A DNA stretch of 64,000 nucleotides from Levilactobacillus namurensis (GTDB lineage Bacteria > Bacillota > Bacilli > Lactobacillales > Lactobacillaceae). The notes below the pieces were generated by a model. It was given only the letters and a program-made list of their open reading frames with translations, ran no database searches and was not told the DNA's origin. The stretch is from NCBI RefSeq assembly GCF_032197885.1, contig NZ_CP134159.1, positions 1,054,001 to 1,118,000 on the forward strand. Direction: 5' to 3'. Positions 37,557 through 45,265 of this stretch are shown here, piece after piece; positions within the stretch are counted from its first letter, which is position 1; every line of letters starts with the position of its first letter. Made by a program: the position numbers and the translations under genes.

Positions 37557-38294
37557 ATGTCAGGACATTCTAAATGGCATAACATCCAGGGTCGGAAAAA
37601 TGCCCAGGATGCAAAACGTGGAAAAATTTTCCAAAAGATCTCACGTGATTTGTACCAAGCTGCAAAAGCAGGTGGTGTTGATCCCGACGGTAACCCTCAA
37701 CTTCGTTTGGAAATGGATAAGGCCCGGGCTGCTAACATGCCTAAGGAAAACATCAAGCGGGCGCTTGACAAGGCTTCCGGTGTTGGCGGTGCCAAGTTCG
37801 AAGAAATTACCTATGAAGGTTACGGCCCAGCTGGGACTGCCATCATGGTTGCTGCCTTGACGGATAATAAGAACCGGACGGCTGCCGCTATTCGTTCCGC
37901 CTTTACGCACCACGGCGGTTCTCTTGGCGCAAACGGTTCCGTTTCCTACATGTTCGATCGTAAAGGGTACATCGTGATTTTACGCGATGACCTGGACACG
38001 GATGAAGACACGATGTTGATGGATGCACTTGATGCCGGCGCTGATGACATGGATACGACCGATGACGAATTTACGATTTGGACGGATCCTTCTTCAGAAA
38101 CTGCTGTCCGGGACGCATTACAAGCCAAGGGCTACAAGCTCGATACGGCTGAAGTGCGGATGTTCCCACAAACTACGACGGAAGTTCCCGAAGATAAGGT
38201 CAGCCAATACCAAGGCTTAATTGATGAATTAAACGCCAACGATGACGTTTCTGACGTTTACGAAGCGGCCGTCTTACCAGAAGGCGTTGAATAA
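37557..38294 (+). CDS. YebC/PmpR family transcriptional regulator / translation factor
   Basis: A 245-residue YebC protein starting [20 protein letters not shown], the family signature, with [11 protein letters not shown] in the core. YebC-family members were described as regulators and more recently as factors easing ribosome stalling at proline stretches; both are family knowledge. Acidic C-terminal half. GAGGAG is 6 bases before the ATG. The 270-base upstream spacer is AT-rich with several TTTTATA-like tracts but no clear promoter. Confidence 0.92.
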   Translation: MSGHSKWHNIQGRKNAQDAKRGKIFQKISRDLYQAAKAGGVDPDGNPQLRLEMDKARAANMPKENIKRALDKASGVGGAKFEEITYEGYGPAGTAIMVAALTDNKNRTAAAIRSAFTHHGGSLGANGSVSYMFDRKGYIVILRDDLDTDEDTMLMDALDAGADDMDTTDDEFTIWTDPSSETAVRDALQAKGYKLDTAEVRMFPQTTTEVPEDKVSQYQGLIDELNANDDVSDVYEAAVLPEGVE

Positions 38295-38322
38295 ACGAAG
38301 TTGATTGAGTAGTCGTTGTTTT

Positions 38323-38368
38323 AAAATCCCCTACATTAACGGGTAACCGTTGACGTAGGGGATTTTTA
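38323..38368 (+). terminator. Terminator of yebC
   Basis: AAAATCCCCTAC / GTAGGGGATTTT, 12-bp perfect stem and T tail; the loop itself contains GGGTAACC. Confidence 0.88.
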
Positions 38369-38535
38369 GTTGCTGATTCCGGTGGCAAGGGGTCCTTTAC
38401 AGCGTAATTTGCTAGGGTGGTCATCGATGGTATCGGAATTTAAGAGCGTCAGCACTTGCGTAAAAAACGAAAATGGTTCACTATGAGTTTAGTGGAAACC
38501 ATTAATCTGCTATACTAATAATCTACTATTTAGGT

Positions 38536-38566
38536 TTAACGACTAACTGATTGATAGAGTCGTTAA
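38536..38566 (+). repeat. 9-bp inverted repeat just upstream of the unrecognised gene
   Basis: TTAACGACT and AGTCGTTAA separated by 13 bases, ending 4 bases before the ribosome site AGGGACG. It could be an operator or an mRNA hairpin. Confidence 0.6.
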
Positions 38567-38585
38567 CACAAGGGACGATTTTGTG

Positions 38586-38981
38586 ATGAATTCAGCACAT
38601 AAAGATCAAGCGCAACGAATTTACTATAACCGAATGCCCATTGCTGACCAGCTGGCGACTATCGCGCACGTCATCCGGTTGTGCGGTGAAGACCTGGTGT
38701 TTACCGACTACCTCAAGAAGCAGCTTGCAACGGAACACCGGACGATTGATAGCGATGAGCTAAGTCGCATCCTCAATGATAGTCAGTACAACATTATTGG
38801 GGTAACCAAGACGCCCCATGATACTTATACGGATGTCCGCTATATCTTGCAAGGCACCCACGTTTTTTCTGCGGAATTGAACGGACGCCCCATTAAGGCG
38901 CTTTTGCGGTTAGTTTTGTCGGAGACCCGGCGAAGTATCGTGACGGCCTACTACAGTGACGTGACACGGTTTTATGATTAA
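38586..38981 (+). CDS. Conserved-looking protein of unknown function
   Basis: 131 residues, not recognised. It starts MNSAHKDQAQRIYYNRMP (ATG 38586; GTG 38583 is immediately before it), is rich in charged residues, has no transmembrane segment or signal peptide, and appears fully globular with alternating helix and strand patterns (DELSRILNDSQYNIIGV, YILQGTHVFSAEL). It stands alone between yebC and the comG operon with its own leader containing inverted repeats. No catalytic motif could be identified. Confidence 0.65.
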   Translation: MNSAHKDQAQRIYYNRMPIADQLATIAHVIRLCGEDLVFTDYLKKQLATEHRTIDSDELSRILNDSQYNIIGVTKTPHDTYTDVRYILQGTHVFSAELNGRPIKALLRLVLSETRRSIVTAYYSDVTRFYD

Positions 38982-39048
38982 GTGATCTGGTGACGTGGGG
39001 ACTGGACTGACTTTTGGCACACATGCCGTTATGGTGATAGTGTAAATT

Positions 39049-39103
39049 TAAGGCGACCGCCTTTTACCTGGTAACTATCAGGTGAAGGACGGTCGTTTTG
39101 TCG
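39049..39103 (+). terminator. Probable terminator/hairpin before the comG operon
   Basis: CGACCGCCTTTTACCTG pairs (with G-T pairs) to CAGGTGAAGGACGGTCG and is followed by TTTTGTC. It would end transcription from the unknown gene before comGA. Confidence 0.6.
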
Positions 39104-39190
39104 TCTTGTCGGATATTTTGCAAGGTTTTTCGAAAAAAACCAGGCCGTTTCCGGAATTCACGCGTAAGCGACTAAAAGGGGGAACGAACC

Positions 39191-40168
39191 ATGCTGCAAG
39201 CATTGGTCACGGAGTTATTAACGGCGGCGGTGACGCAACGGGCAAGCGATGTTTACCTGATACCGGCTGGACAGGCGATGATCATCCGGCTACGAACGGC
39301 CAAGGGATTGCGCAGGTGGCGGACGGTACCGCTGGCGACGGGGAATCAATTGCTGACTTACTTCAAGTTTCATGCGGATATGGCGGTCAGTGAACGGCGA
39401 CGACCGCAATCCGGGGCGTTAACTTGGCAACAGACCACGCCACCGGTTGATTTACGGTTCTCAACAGTCGGGGATTATGCCGGTCGGGAGTCGTTGGTCA
39501 TCCGGGTGATTTATCCCTATCAGCACTTGGCAATGGCGTATCTGGTTCCAGAACAGGTCCTTAGACTACAGGCCCTGGCGACCCAGCGAGGCCTGTGCCT
39601 GTTCGCGGGACCGACGGGGTCGGGAAAGACCACGACAATGTACACTCTAGCCCAGCAGATGGCCACTACAGCCGTGGTGTTGACCATTGAAGATCCGGTC
39701 GAGATTAAGGAGCCACAGTTTCTACAACTCCAGGTGAATCCCACGGCGGGGATGGATTACGTAGAGTTGCTTAAGTTGGGGTTACGGCACCGCCCCGACG
39801 TTTTTATCATCGGCGAGATTCGTGACACCGAAACAGCCCAGGCTGCGGTCCGGGCGGCACTAAGCGGGCACCTAGTCCTAAGTACGGTCCACGCACGTTC
39901 GGCAGGGGGGACGGTCACGCGACTCCTAGAATTAGGGGTTGACCGTCAGCAGTTACGTCAGACTTTGACGCTAGCCTGTTATCAACGATTGATTCCCCGT
40001 GTCGCTCAGGGTCCCGCTGTCTTATTTGACGTGGCCGCGGCGGATGACCTCTGGCAAGCATCGACAGGGATGCAGAAAGGATGGCACGATGCCTTGGAAA
40101 GCGCGGTTACAACGCGGACCATTACGGCGGTTACGGCGGTTACGGCGCAACGCTACGCCAACGGGTAA
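39191..40168 (+). CDS. comGA: Competence type IV pilus assembly ATPase ComGA
   Basis: Traffic ATPase (325 residues) that powers assembly of the DNA-uptake pseudopilus at the inner face of the membrane. Walker A GPTGSGKTTTMYTL, Asp box TIEDPVE, Walker B FIIGEIRDTETA and His box STVHARSA are intact. AAAGGGGGAACG precedes the ATG. First gene of a seven-gene comG cluster with overlapping genes. The C-terminal codons overlap comGB for 80 bases. Confidence 0.95.
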   Translation: MLQALVTELLTAAVTQRASDVYLIPAGQAMIIRLRTAKGLRRWRTVPLATGNQLLTYFKFHADMAVSERRRPQSGALTWQQTTPPVDLRFSTVGDYAGRESLVIRVIYPYQHLAMAYLVPEQVLRLQALATQRGLCLFAGPTGSGKTTTMYTLAQQMATTAVVLTIEDPVEIKEPQFLQLQVNPTAGMDYVELLKLGLRHRPDVFIIGEIRDTETAQAAVRAALSGHLVLSTVHARSAGGTVTRLLELGVDRQQLRQTLTLACYQRLIPRVAQGPAVLFDVAAADDLWQASTGMQKGWHDALESAVTTRTITAVTAVTAQRYANG

Positions 40169-41159
40169 CTGGTCTTTAACGCAACAAGCCCGGATTTGTC
40201 AGCTACTGGCTGATCAGCTGGCCAGTGGATTTTCATTAAAACAGGCGGTGGGATTTTTACAAGCTACACAGCCACAAATGGCGCCTAGCTTAGCGCAAAT
40301 TGCAACGAGGTTGGCGGCAGGACAATCGTTAGTGACCTGTTTGGAGCCTTATCTAGTGGCCCATGTGTGGCTTCAATTAGATCTAACGGCGACCCATGGG
40401 GCGTTACGTCCGGCGTTACAGCACGCGGCGACTGTCTTGCGATTGTTGGCCACGCAACGGCGGCAATTACGGCAGCTTTTGGCTTATCCAGTTGGCTTGC
40501 TGGTGGGAATGGGGCTACTCTTCGGGACCCTGCAGTGGGGAGTCTTGCCCCAATTACAGACCAGTTTGGCCCCGCAACTCCCAGACCGTGTGACTTGGTC
40601 ATTACGCGGATTGGGCCTCTTAGGCCTGTTGGGAAGCTTGGTGGTCGCATGGTTGGGGTGGACCGGTTGGCGGCGCGCGACGGCAATTCAGCGGGTGACC
40701 TTCTTAGTCCGTTGGCCGGTAGTGGGGACACTGGTGCGGGCCTACTATGGCTATTATTTGACGGAGACGCTTAGCCGCTTGGTCCAGGGGGGCTTGAGCG
40801 TCCAGCAGATGTTACGTGTGCTGCAAGACCTCCCGCCACAAGCATTGCTTCATCAGATGGCCGATCAGTTGGCACAACGGCTAAATCAAGGTCAAGGACC
40901 GGTGGATTGGCTTAAGGCCCAGCGCTATTTGCCACCCCAATTAGGAATGTTTCTTGAAAAGGGGAGTTCTACGAGCGTGCTAGCGCGAGAATTGACGGCT
41001 TATAGCCAGCTACAGTACCGTGAACTAGTCCGTTTGACAGAACGGGCCTTGGCCTGGGTTCAGCCGATTTTGCTGACGGTTGTGGCGGGGCTGGTGGTCA
41101 CGGCTTACCTAACGCTATTGTTGCCGCTCTACCATAATTTACAGGAGGTCTATCCGTGA
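40089..41159 (+). CDS. comGB: Competence type IV pilus assembly membrane protein ComGB
   Basis: Polytopic GspF/PilC-type platform protein (356 residues) with two T2SSF modules: an N-terminal soluble helical part (ICQLLADQLASGFSLKQAVGFL), hydrophobic segments near 150-180, 195-220 and 325-350. The ATG at 40089 follows AGAAAGG; no start codon exists between it and the conserved domain, so the 80-base overlap with comGA seems real. The N-terminus is a basic LRR-triplet tract (PLRRLRRLRR) coded by the same 9-bp repeats as the end of comGA. Confidence 0.88.
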   Translation: MPWKARLQRGPLRRLRRLRRNATPTGNWSLTQQARICQLLADQLASGFSLKQAVGFLQATQPQMAPSLAQIATRLAAGQSLVTCLEPYLVAHVWLQLDLTATHGALRPALQHAATVLRLLATQRRQLRQLLAYPVGLLVGMGLLFGTLQWGVLPQLQTSLAPQLPDRVTWSLRGLGLLGLLGSLVVAWLGWTGWRRATAIQRVTFLVRWPVVGTLVRAYYGYYLTETLSRLVQGGLSVQQMLRVLQDLPPQALLHQMADQLAQRLNQGQGPVDWLKAQRYLPPQLGMFLEKGSSTSVLARELTAYSQLQYRELVRLTERALAWVQPILLTVVAGLVVTAYLTLLLPLYHNLQEVYP

Positions 41160-41458
41160 AAGAACGTCGAGGATTTACGCTAGTTGAGATGACGATTGTT
41201 TTGTTTATTATTTCATTGCTGATTTTGATTATTCTACCCAACTTGAACGGGCAGCGGCACCGGGCACAGGGCATCCATCAGCGGGCGATGCAGACGGTGG
41301 TCCAAGGGCAGGTGACGGCCTACTTGGATGATCATCCGACGAGCGAGACGATTACCTATGATCAGCTGTTAAAAACGGGATATTTGACCCGCCAACAGGT
41401 GGCCCAGGCCCAACAGGAACACTTGAAGATCACGGGAAATGAGGTGACGGGTGGTTAG
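41156..41458 (+). CDS. comGC: Major competence pseudopilin ComGC
   Basis: A 100-residue major pseudopilin. The prepilin peptidase site is RRGFTLVEM (cleavage after Gly, Glu at +5), followed by the hydrophobic assembly helix TIVLFIISLLILIILPNL. GTG start overlapping the comGB stop, with AGGAGGT upstream. Confidence 0.95.
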   Translation: MKERRGFTLVEMTIVLFIISLLILIILPNLNGQRHRAQGIHQRAMQTVVQGQVTAYLDDHPTSETITYDQLLKTGYLTRQQVAQAQQEHLKITGNEVTGG

Positions 41459-41903
41459 GCGTCGGTCGGGGTTCACGATGTATGAGATGATCTTGGTTCT
41501 GATGATTGTCGCGGGGATGCTGACACTGCTTGCCCGTCCAGCCCGGGCGACGCAGGCGGTTTACGCCGAACGGGCCTTTTGGCCGGCGTTCCAGCGCTTC
41601 TGGCAGAGCAGTCGACAGACGGCGATGCGTAAGCGTCGTCAGGTGCAGATTAAGGTGGTCAGTGACCAACGACAGCTCCAGTTGTGGACCTATCCGCCGA
41701 ACGAACGGCTCATTCAGCGCTTACCACTGCCGGGGAGTTTGCAACTGGAAGCGGGGCAGGGAGATTGCTTTCTCTTTTACCCCTCCGGCTATGTCCGTGC
41801 GCGAACGGTGATCTGGCGGAGCCGAGAAACCCAACGTTGGTGGCATCAAGCGATTCAGTTAGGGGGACGAGTATTTGAAGTTACGGAAACGACGACGCCG
41901 TAG
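41451..41903 (+). CDS. comGD: Minor competence pseudopilin ComGD
   Basis: A 150-residue minor pseudopilin with type IV prepilin N-terminus RRRSGFTMYEMILVLMIVAG. GTG start; overlaps comGC by 8 bases. The body is basic and rich in Arg/Gln with a C-terminal strand region. Position in the operon supports the assignment. Confidence 0.88.
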   Translation: MVRRRSGFTMYEMILVLMIVAGMLTLLARPARATQAVYAERAFWPAFQRFWQSSRQTAMRKRRQVQIKVVSDQRQLQLWTYPPNERLIQRLPLPGSLQLEAGQGDCFLFYPSGYVRARTVIWRSRETQRWWHQAIQLGGRVFEVTETTTP

Positions 41904-42108
41904 GTGCGGGTCCTGGGGGAGCGCTGATCGTCAGGGTTGGTTATTGCCGGATACCCTGTTGGCGTTGAGCTTGGTGGCGGGAACCTTGGCGATGACGCAA
42001 CAAACCGTGGTCATGACGCGACACTGGGCCGCCCGGGATGACCAGCGACTGCAGGTGGTCCGGCAGGCGCGGGACCAGGCTCTGCTTCAGGTTGTGCAGG
42101 CACCATGA
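41875..42108 (+). CDS. comGE: Minor competence pseudopilin ComGE
   Basis: A 77-residue protein read from a TTG start overlapping comGD by 29 bases. A basic N-terminus leads to a prepilin-like segment RQGWLLPDTLLALSLVAG where Asp replaces the usual +5 Glu. Short even for ComGE. Assigned from position between comGD and comGF; sequence support alone is moderate. Confidence 0.7.
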   Translation: MKLRKRRRRRCGSWGSADRQGWLLPDTLLALSLVAGTLAMTQQTVVMTRHWAARDDQRLQVVRQARDQALLQVVQAP

Positions 42109-42545
42109 ATCAGCGCCAGGGGTTTACGTTAGTCGAAGCACTTCTTAGTCTGGGAGTTGTCGCGCTACTCTTGGGCTTGACGACGGGCTGGGGGCGGTAC
42201 TTAAGCCGGCCGTCGGGGGTGGATTCAACGGCCCCCTACGTTATGATTCAGGCGTTAGAGCGACCAGGACGCTACGAATACGTGGGGCTAAAGGAACAGG
42301 GGATCTTATTAAAGGATCACTTTGACGCAGAAAAAGTCGTTTGGTTAACGGTAAATGAGCGGGGAATCCTAGGAATTAGCGATCAGCTGGGTCGCGGGCA
42401 CTTACCGATTCTAACCGACGTAACAGCGTTGGAATGGCAGCCCGTAGCGACTACGGGAACGGTGATTTTACGAGTGAAACGGGGGAGACGAGCTAAATGG
42501 CAAACCGCACTGCTGGACTTGCGGGCACCAAGCGGGGATTTGTGA
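42105..42545 (+). CDS. comGF: Minor competence pseudopilin ComGF
   Basis: A 146-residue minor pseudopilin with RQGFTLVEALLSLGVVALLL at the N-terminus (prepilin site then helix) and a beta-rich C-terminal half (DHFDAEKVVWLTVNERGILG) typical of ComGF. ATG overlaps the comGE stop (ATGA). Confidence 0.85.
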   Translation: MNQRQGFTLVEALLSLGVVALLLGLTTGWGRYLSRPSGVDSTAPYVMIQALERPGRYEYVGLKEQGILLKDHFDAEKVVWLTVNERGILGISDQLGRGHLPILTDVTALEWQPVATTGTVILRVKRGRRAKWQTALLDLRAPSGDL

Positions 42546-42745
42546 CCGTTTGGGCGCTCGCCTTTTTGGCCATGATGACGGTCATCATGAGTTTAATGTT
42601 GATGGGACAAAGTGCCCGGCACCAGACAACGGAGCGATTGATTCGCGTCTATCGGCGAGAAACGCGGCATTATCGCGAAGAGTTAGCGCAACGACTAAGG
42701 GAGACTCCGACCGTGACCAGCCGGGACGTTCACAAACATGCTTGA
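42497..42745 (+). CDS. comGG: Minor competence pseudopilin ComGG
   Basis: An 82-residue protein overlapping comGF by 49 bases. KRGFVTVWALAFLAMMTVIMSLMLM resembles the divergent ComGG N-terminus without the +5 Glu; the remainder is a charged helix. Last gene of the comG cluster. Assignment rests mostly on position. Confidence 0.72.
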   Translation: MANRTAGLAGTKRGFVTVWALAFLAMMTVIMSLMLMGQSARHQTTERLIRVYRRETRHYREELAQRLRETPTVTSRDVHKHA

Positions 42746-42770
42746 ATAGTGCTTAAAAAATCGGTAATAT
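42742..42770 (+). promoter_or_regulatory. Promoter of ytxK-ackA
   Basis: TTGAAT, 17 bases, TAATAT, overlapping the comGG stop; the start site would be near 42777. Confidence 0.6.
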
Positions 42771-42820
42771 AGACAACGGATACATTGTGTTATGGAATTT
42801 TCACAAGGAGGCGAAGCGTC

Positions 42821-43840
42821 CTGTCACAAGAACAGACAGAAGCGCTCTTTAAAGTTCTGGATCAGTCCACAACGACTTTACAGAAAGCGCTTAGTACATC
42901 TTATCTAGATGCCTTTATCGAGACGGGCGATAATTTGCTTAACGGTGAGGTTCAGGTTGAAGATGGGCGTCCTAATCAGGCAACGGTTACCACATTAACG
43001 GCGCTTTATCAGCAAGCGCCTTGGCAGAGTTATGATGCTGAGACGGTTCGACGAGCAATTCAACTGGTCATGTTGAAGGCAATCCGAGTCGACGAGATTC
43101 AAGCCAATCATCAATTAACCCCTGATACGATTGCGTATATTATGGGGTATCTGGTGACCCGGTTGGAACACAAGAAACAGCATCTGACGCTGTTGGACCT
43201 AACGGTTGGGACGGGGAACTTGCTGACGGCAGTGGTTTCCCAGTTGAAGGCGGTTGTTGCTGGTAAGATTGAGGCGTATGGGGTCGATAACGATGACACC
43301 ATGTTATCGATTGCCCAGCTGTCTAGCAATCTGCAGCGGTTACCAATCGAATACGTCCATCAGGATGCTCTGGAGCCTTTATTGGTTCCGGCCAGTGACT
43401 TGATTGTGGCGGACTTGCCAATTGGGTATTACCCCGTTGACGCCAACGCCGCGACGTATCAGACCCATGCAGCTGAGGGCCATTCGTTCGTCCACCATCT
43501 CTTGTTGGAGCAGGCCGTACGGCAACTAACACCAGGTGGTATCGGGGTCTTCTTGGTTCCGTCGCAGTTGTTCCAGACTGCGGAGGCCAAGGGACTCTTG
43601 AAATGGTTGCCAACGAACGCTTACCTACAAGGGTTGTTGAACCTCCCGCGTGAATTGTTTGCCAATGCGAATGCTCAGAAAGCCATCCTGATTCTTCAGA
43701 AACCAGGGGCGGGAGCACAGCAGGTCGAACAAGTCATGCTGGGTGAATTTCCATCATTTAAAGATCAATCAGCGTTTCAAAAGTTTATCGCAGAAATCGT
43801 CCAGTGGGAAGAACAGAACTTACTGACCGATCACGCGTAA
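42821..43840 (+). CDS. Class I SAM-dependent DNA/protein methyltransferase-like protein (YtxK type), apparent CTG start
   Basis: A 339-residue N6-adenine-methyltransferase-like protein. The SAM-binding motif is LLDLTVGTGNLLTAV; the catalytic-type tetrapeptide is ADLPIGYY, differing from NPPY by A-D-L-P. AAGGAGG (42806-42812) stands 8 bases before a CTG codon (42821) and no in-frame ATG, GTG or TTG lies within the proper spacing, so the start appears to be CTG, giving (M)SQEQTEALFKVLDQ. Linked to ackA, as in Bacillus where ytxK precedes ackA. Substrate unknown. Confidence 0.85.
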   Translation: MSQEQTEALFKVLDQSTTTLQKALSTSYLDAFIETGDNLLNGEVQVEDGRPNQATVTTLTALYQQAPWQSYDAETVRRAIQLVMLKAIRVDEIQANHQLTPDTIAYIMGYLVTRLEHKKQHLTLLDLTVGTGNLLTAVVSQLKAVVAGKIEAYGVDNDDTMLSIAQLSSNLQRLPIEYVHQDALEPLLVPASDLIVADLPIGYYPVDANAATYQTHAAEGHSFVHHLLLEQAVRQLTPGGIGVFLVPSQLFQTAEAKGLLKWLPTNAYLQGLLNLPRELFANANAQKAILILQKPGAGAQQVEQVMLGEFPSFKDQSAFQKFIAEIVQWEEQNLLTDHA

Positions 43841-43856
43841 AAGGAGAAAAGACCAC

Positions 43857-45053
43857 ATGGGAAAATCTATTGCAATTAACGCCGGTAGTTCGACGTTGAA
43901 GTTCAAACTGTTCCAAATGCCAGAAGAGTCCGTTATCGCTGAAGGGGCCATTGACCGGATCGGGTTAGGGAACTCCTTAGTTGAAGTTAAATATGGTGAC
44001 GGCCAAAAGTATGAAACGCGTCAAGATGTGAATGACCATAAAGAAGCCATTCAATTGATGTTAGACCAATTGACGGAATTGAAGATCATTACGAACTTTG
44101 ACGAAATCACGGGTGTGGGTCACCGGGTCGTTGCCGGTGGTGAAGAGTTCAAGGACTCTGCCATTATTGATGACGATGTCTTGAAGAAGATTGAAGACTT
44201 AGCGGAATACGCGCCACTGCATAACCCAGCCGCTGCGATGGGCATCCGGGCGTTCAAGAAGATTTTGCCAAACGTTTTGAGTGTGGCCGTCTTCGATACG
44301 TCCTTCCACCAGTCCATGCCAGAAGTTAACTACATGTACGGGATTCCTTACGAGTACTACCAAAAGTTCGGTGCCCGGAAGTACGGGGCACACGGAACCA
44401 GTCACCGTTACGTGGCTAGCCGGGCCGCTGCCATGTTAGGCAAGCCGTTGGAAGACTTGAAGTTGATCACCATGCACCTGGGTGCTGGGGGCTCCATTAC
44501 GGCCATCAAGAACGGTAAGTCCTTCGATACGTCCATGGGCTTTACGCCACTGGCCGGGATCGAAATGGCGACCCGTTCTGGGGATATTGATGCGTCATTA
44601 GTGGCTTACTTGATGGAAAAGTTAAACATTGAAAAGCCAAGTGACATGATCAACATCTTGAACAAGAAGTCCGGTCTTCTGGGTGTTTCTGGAGTGTCTG
44701 CTGATATGCGGGACCTGGAAAAGGTTCAGGATAAGAACCACCGGGCCAAGTTGGCGCGGGACATGTTCATCAGCCGGATCGTACGGTACGTTGGTGCCTA
44801 CCTGGCTGAATTAGGTGGTGCAGACGCCATTGTTTACACGGCCGGTGTTGGTGAGAACGATATCATGATTCGTCAAGAAGTTGCGGACAAGTTAGGCTAC
44901 TTTGGCATCGGGGTTGATCCTGAAAAGAACAACATCCGGGGTGTTGAACGGGACTTGAGTAAGGCAGGTTCGAAGATTAAGACCCTGTTGATCCCAACTA
45001 ACGAAGAATTAATGATTGTTCGGGATATCGAACGGTTACGTAAGCAAGCTTAA
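43857..45053 (+). CDS. ackA: Acetate kinase
   Basis: Converts acetyl phosphate and ADP to acetate and ATP (398 residues), the ATP-yielding step of the phosphoketolase pathway. ASKHA-fold motifs: SIAINAGSSTLKFKLF at the N-terminus, GHRVVAGGEEF, AVFDTSFHQSMP, GAHGTSHRYV, MHLGAGGS and TAGVGEND. Codon use is strongly biased, consistent with high expression. AAAGGAG is 8 bases before the ATG. Confidence 0.98.
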   Translation: MGKSIAINAGSSTLKFKLFQMPEESVIAEGAIDRIGLGNSLVEVKYGDGQKYETRQDVNDHKEAIQLMLDQLTELKIITNFDEITGVGHRVVAGGEEFKDSAIIDDDVLKKIEDLAEYAPLHNPAAAMGIRAFKKILPNVLSVAVFDTSFHQSMPEVNYMYGIPYEYYQKFGARKYGAHGTSHRYVASRAAAMLGKPLEDLKLITMHLGAGGSITAIKNGKSFDTSMGFTPLAGIEMATRSGDIDASLVAYLMEKLNIEKPSDMINILNKKSGLLGVSGVSADMRDLEKVQDKNHRAKLARDMFISRIVRYVGAYLAELGGADAIVYTAGVGENDIMIRQEVADKLGYFGIGVDPEKNNIRGVERDLSKAGSKIKTLLIPTNEELMIVRDIERLRKQA

Positions 45054-45066
45054 GATTGCTTAAATG

Positions 45067-45104
45067 AAGGCCTCCACCGGGCACTGACTGGTGGGGGCCT
45101 TTAA
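45067..45104 (+). terminator. Terminator of ackA
   Basis: AAGGCCTCCACC / GGTGGGGGCCTT with one G-T pair; the T tail is short. Confidence 0.7.
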
Positions 45105-45160
45105 TTCACATTAAGATGAATAAAATTCATGTAAGTAAATATAAGGTGAACCAAAAGCGA

Positions 45161-45258
45161 TGATGGCGGGGATTCAGTTCCGCTAAAGCTACTGAACTAA
45201 CCAGCGTCGTCTCTGGTATTGTGCCCTTGAGCGTGTATAATATATTTCAACAAGGGGG
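45161..45258 (+). promoter_or_regulatory. Structured leader upstream of amino-acid permease (candidate)
   Basis: GATGATG can pair with CGTCGTC (45206-45212) around a nested TTCAGT/ACTGAA hairpin, and CCCTTG (45225-45230) can pair with CAAGGG at the permease ribosome site (about 45251-45256). This could be an amino-acid responsive leader, but TATAAT at 45236-45241 may instead mark a promoter inside the region. No known riboswitch class was recognised. Confidence 0.3.
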
Positions 45259-45265
45259 AAGTAAA

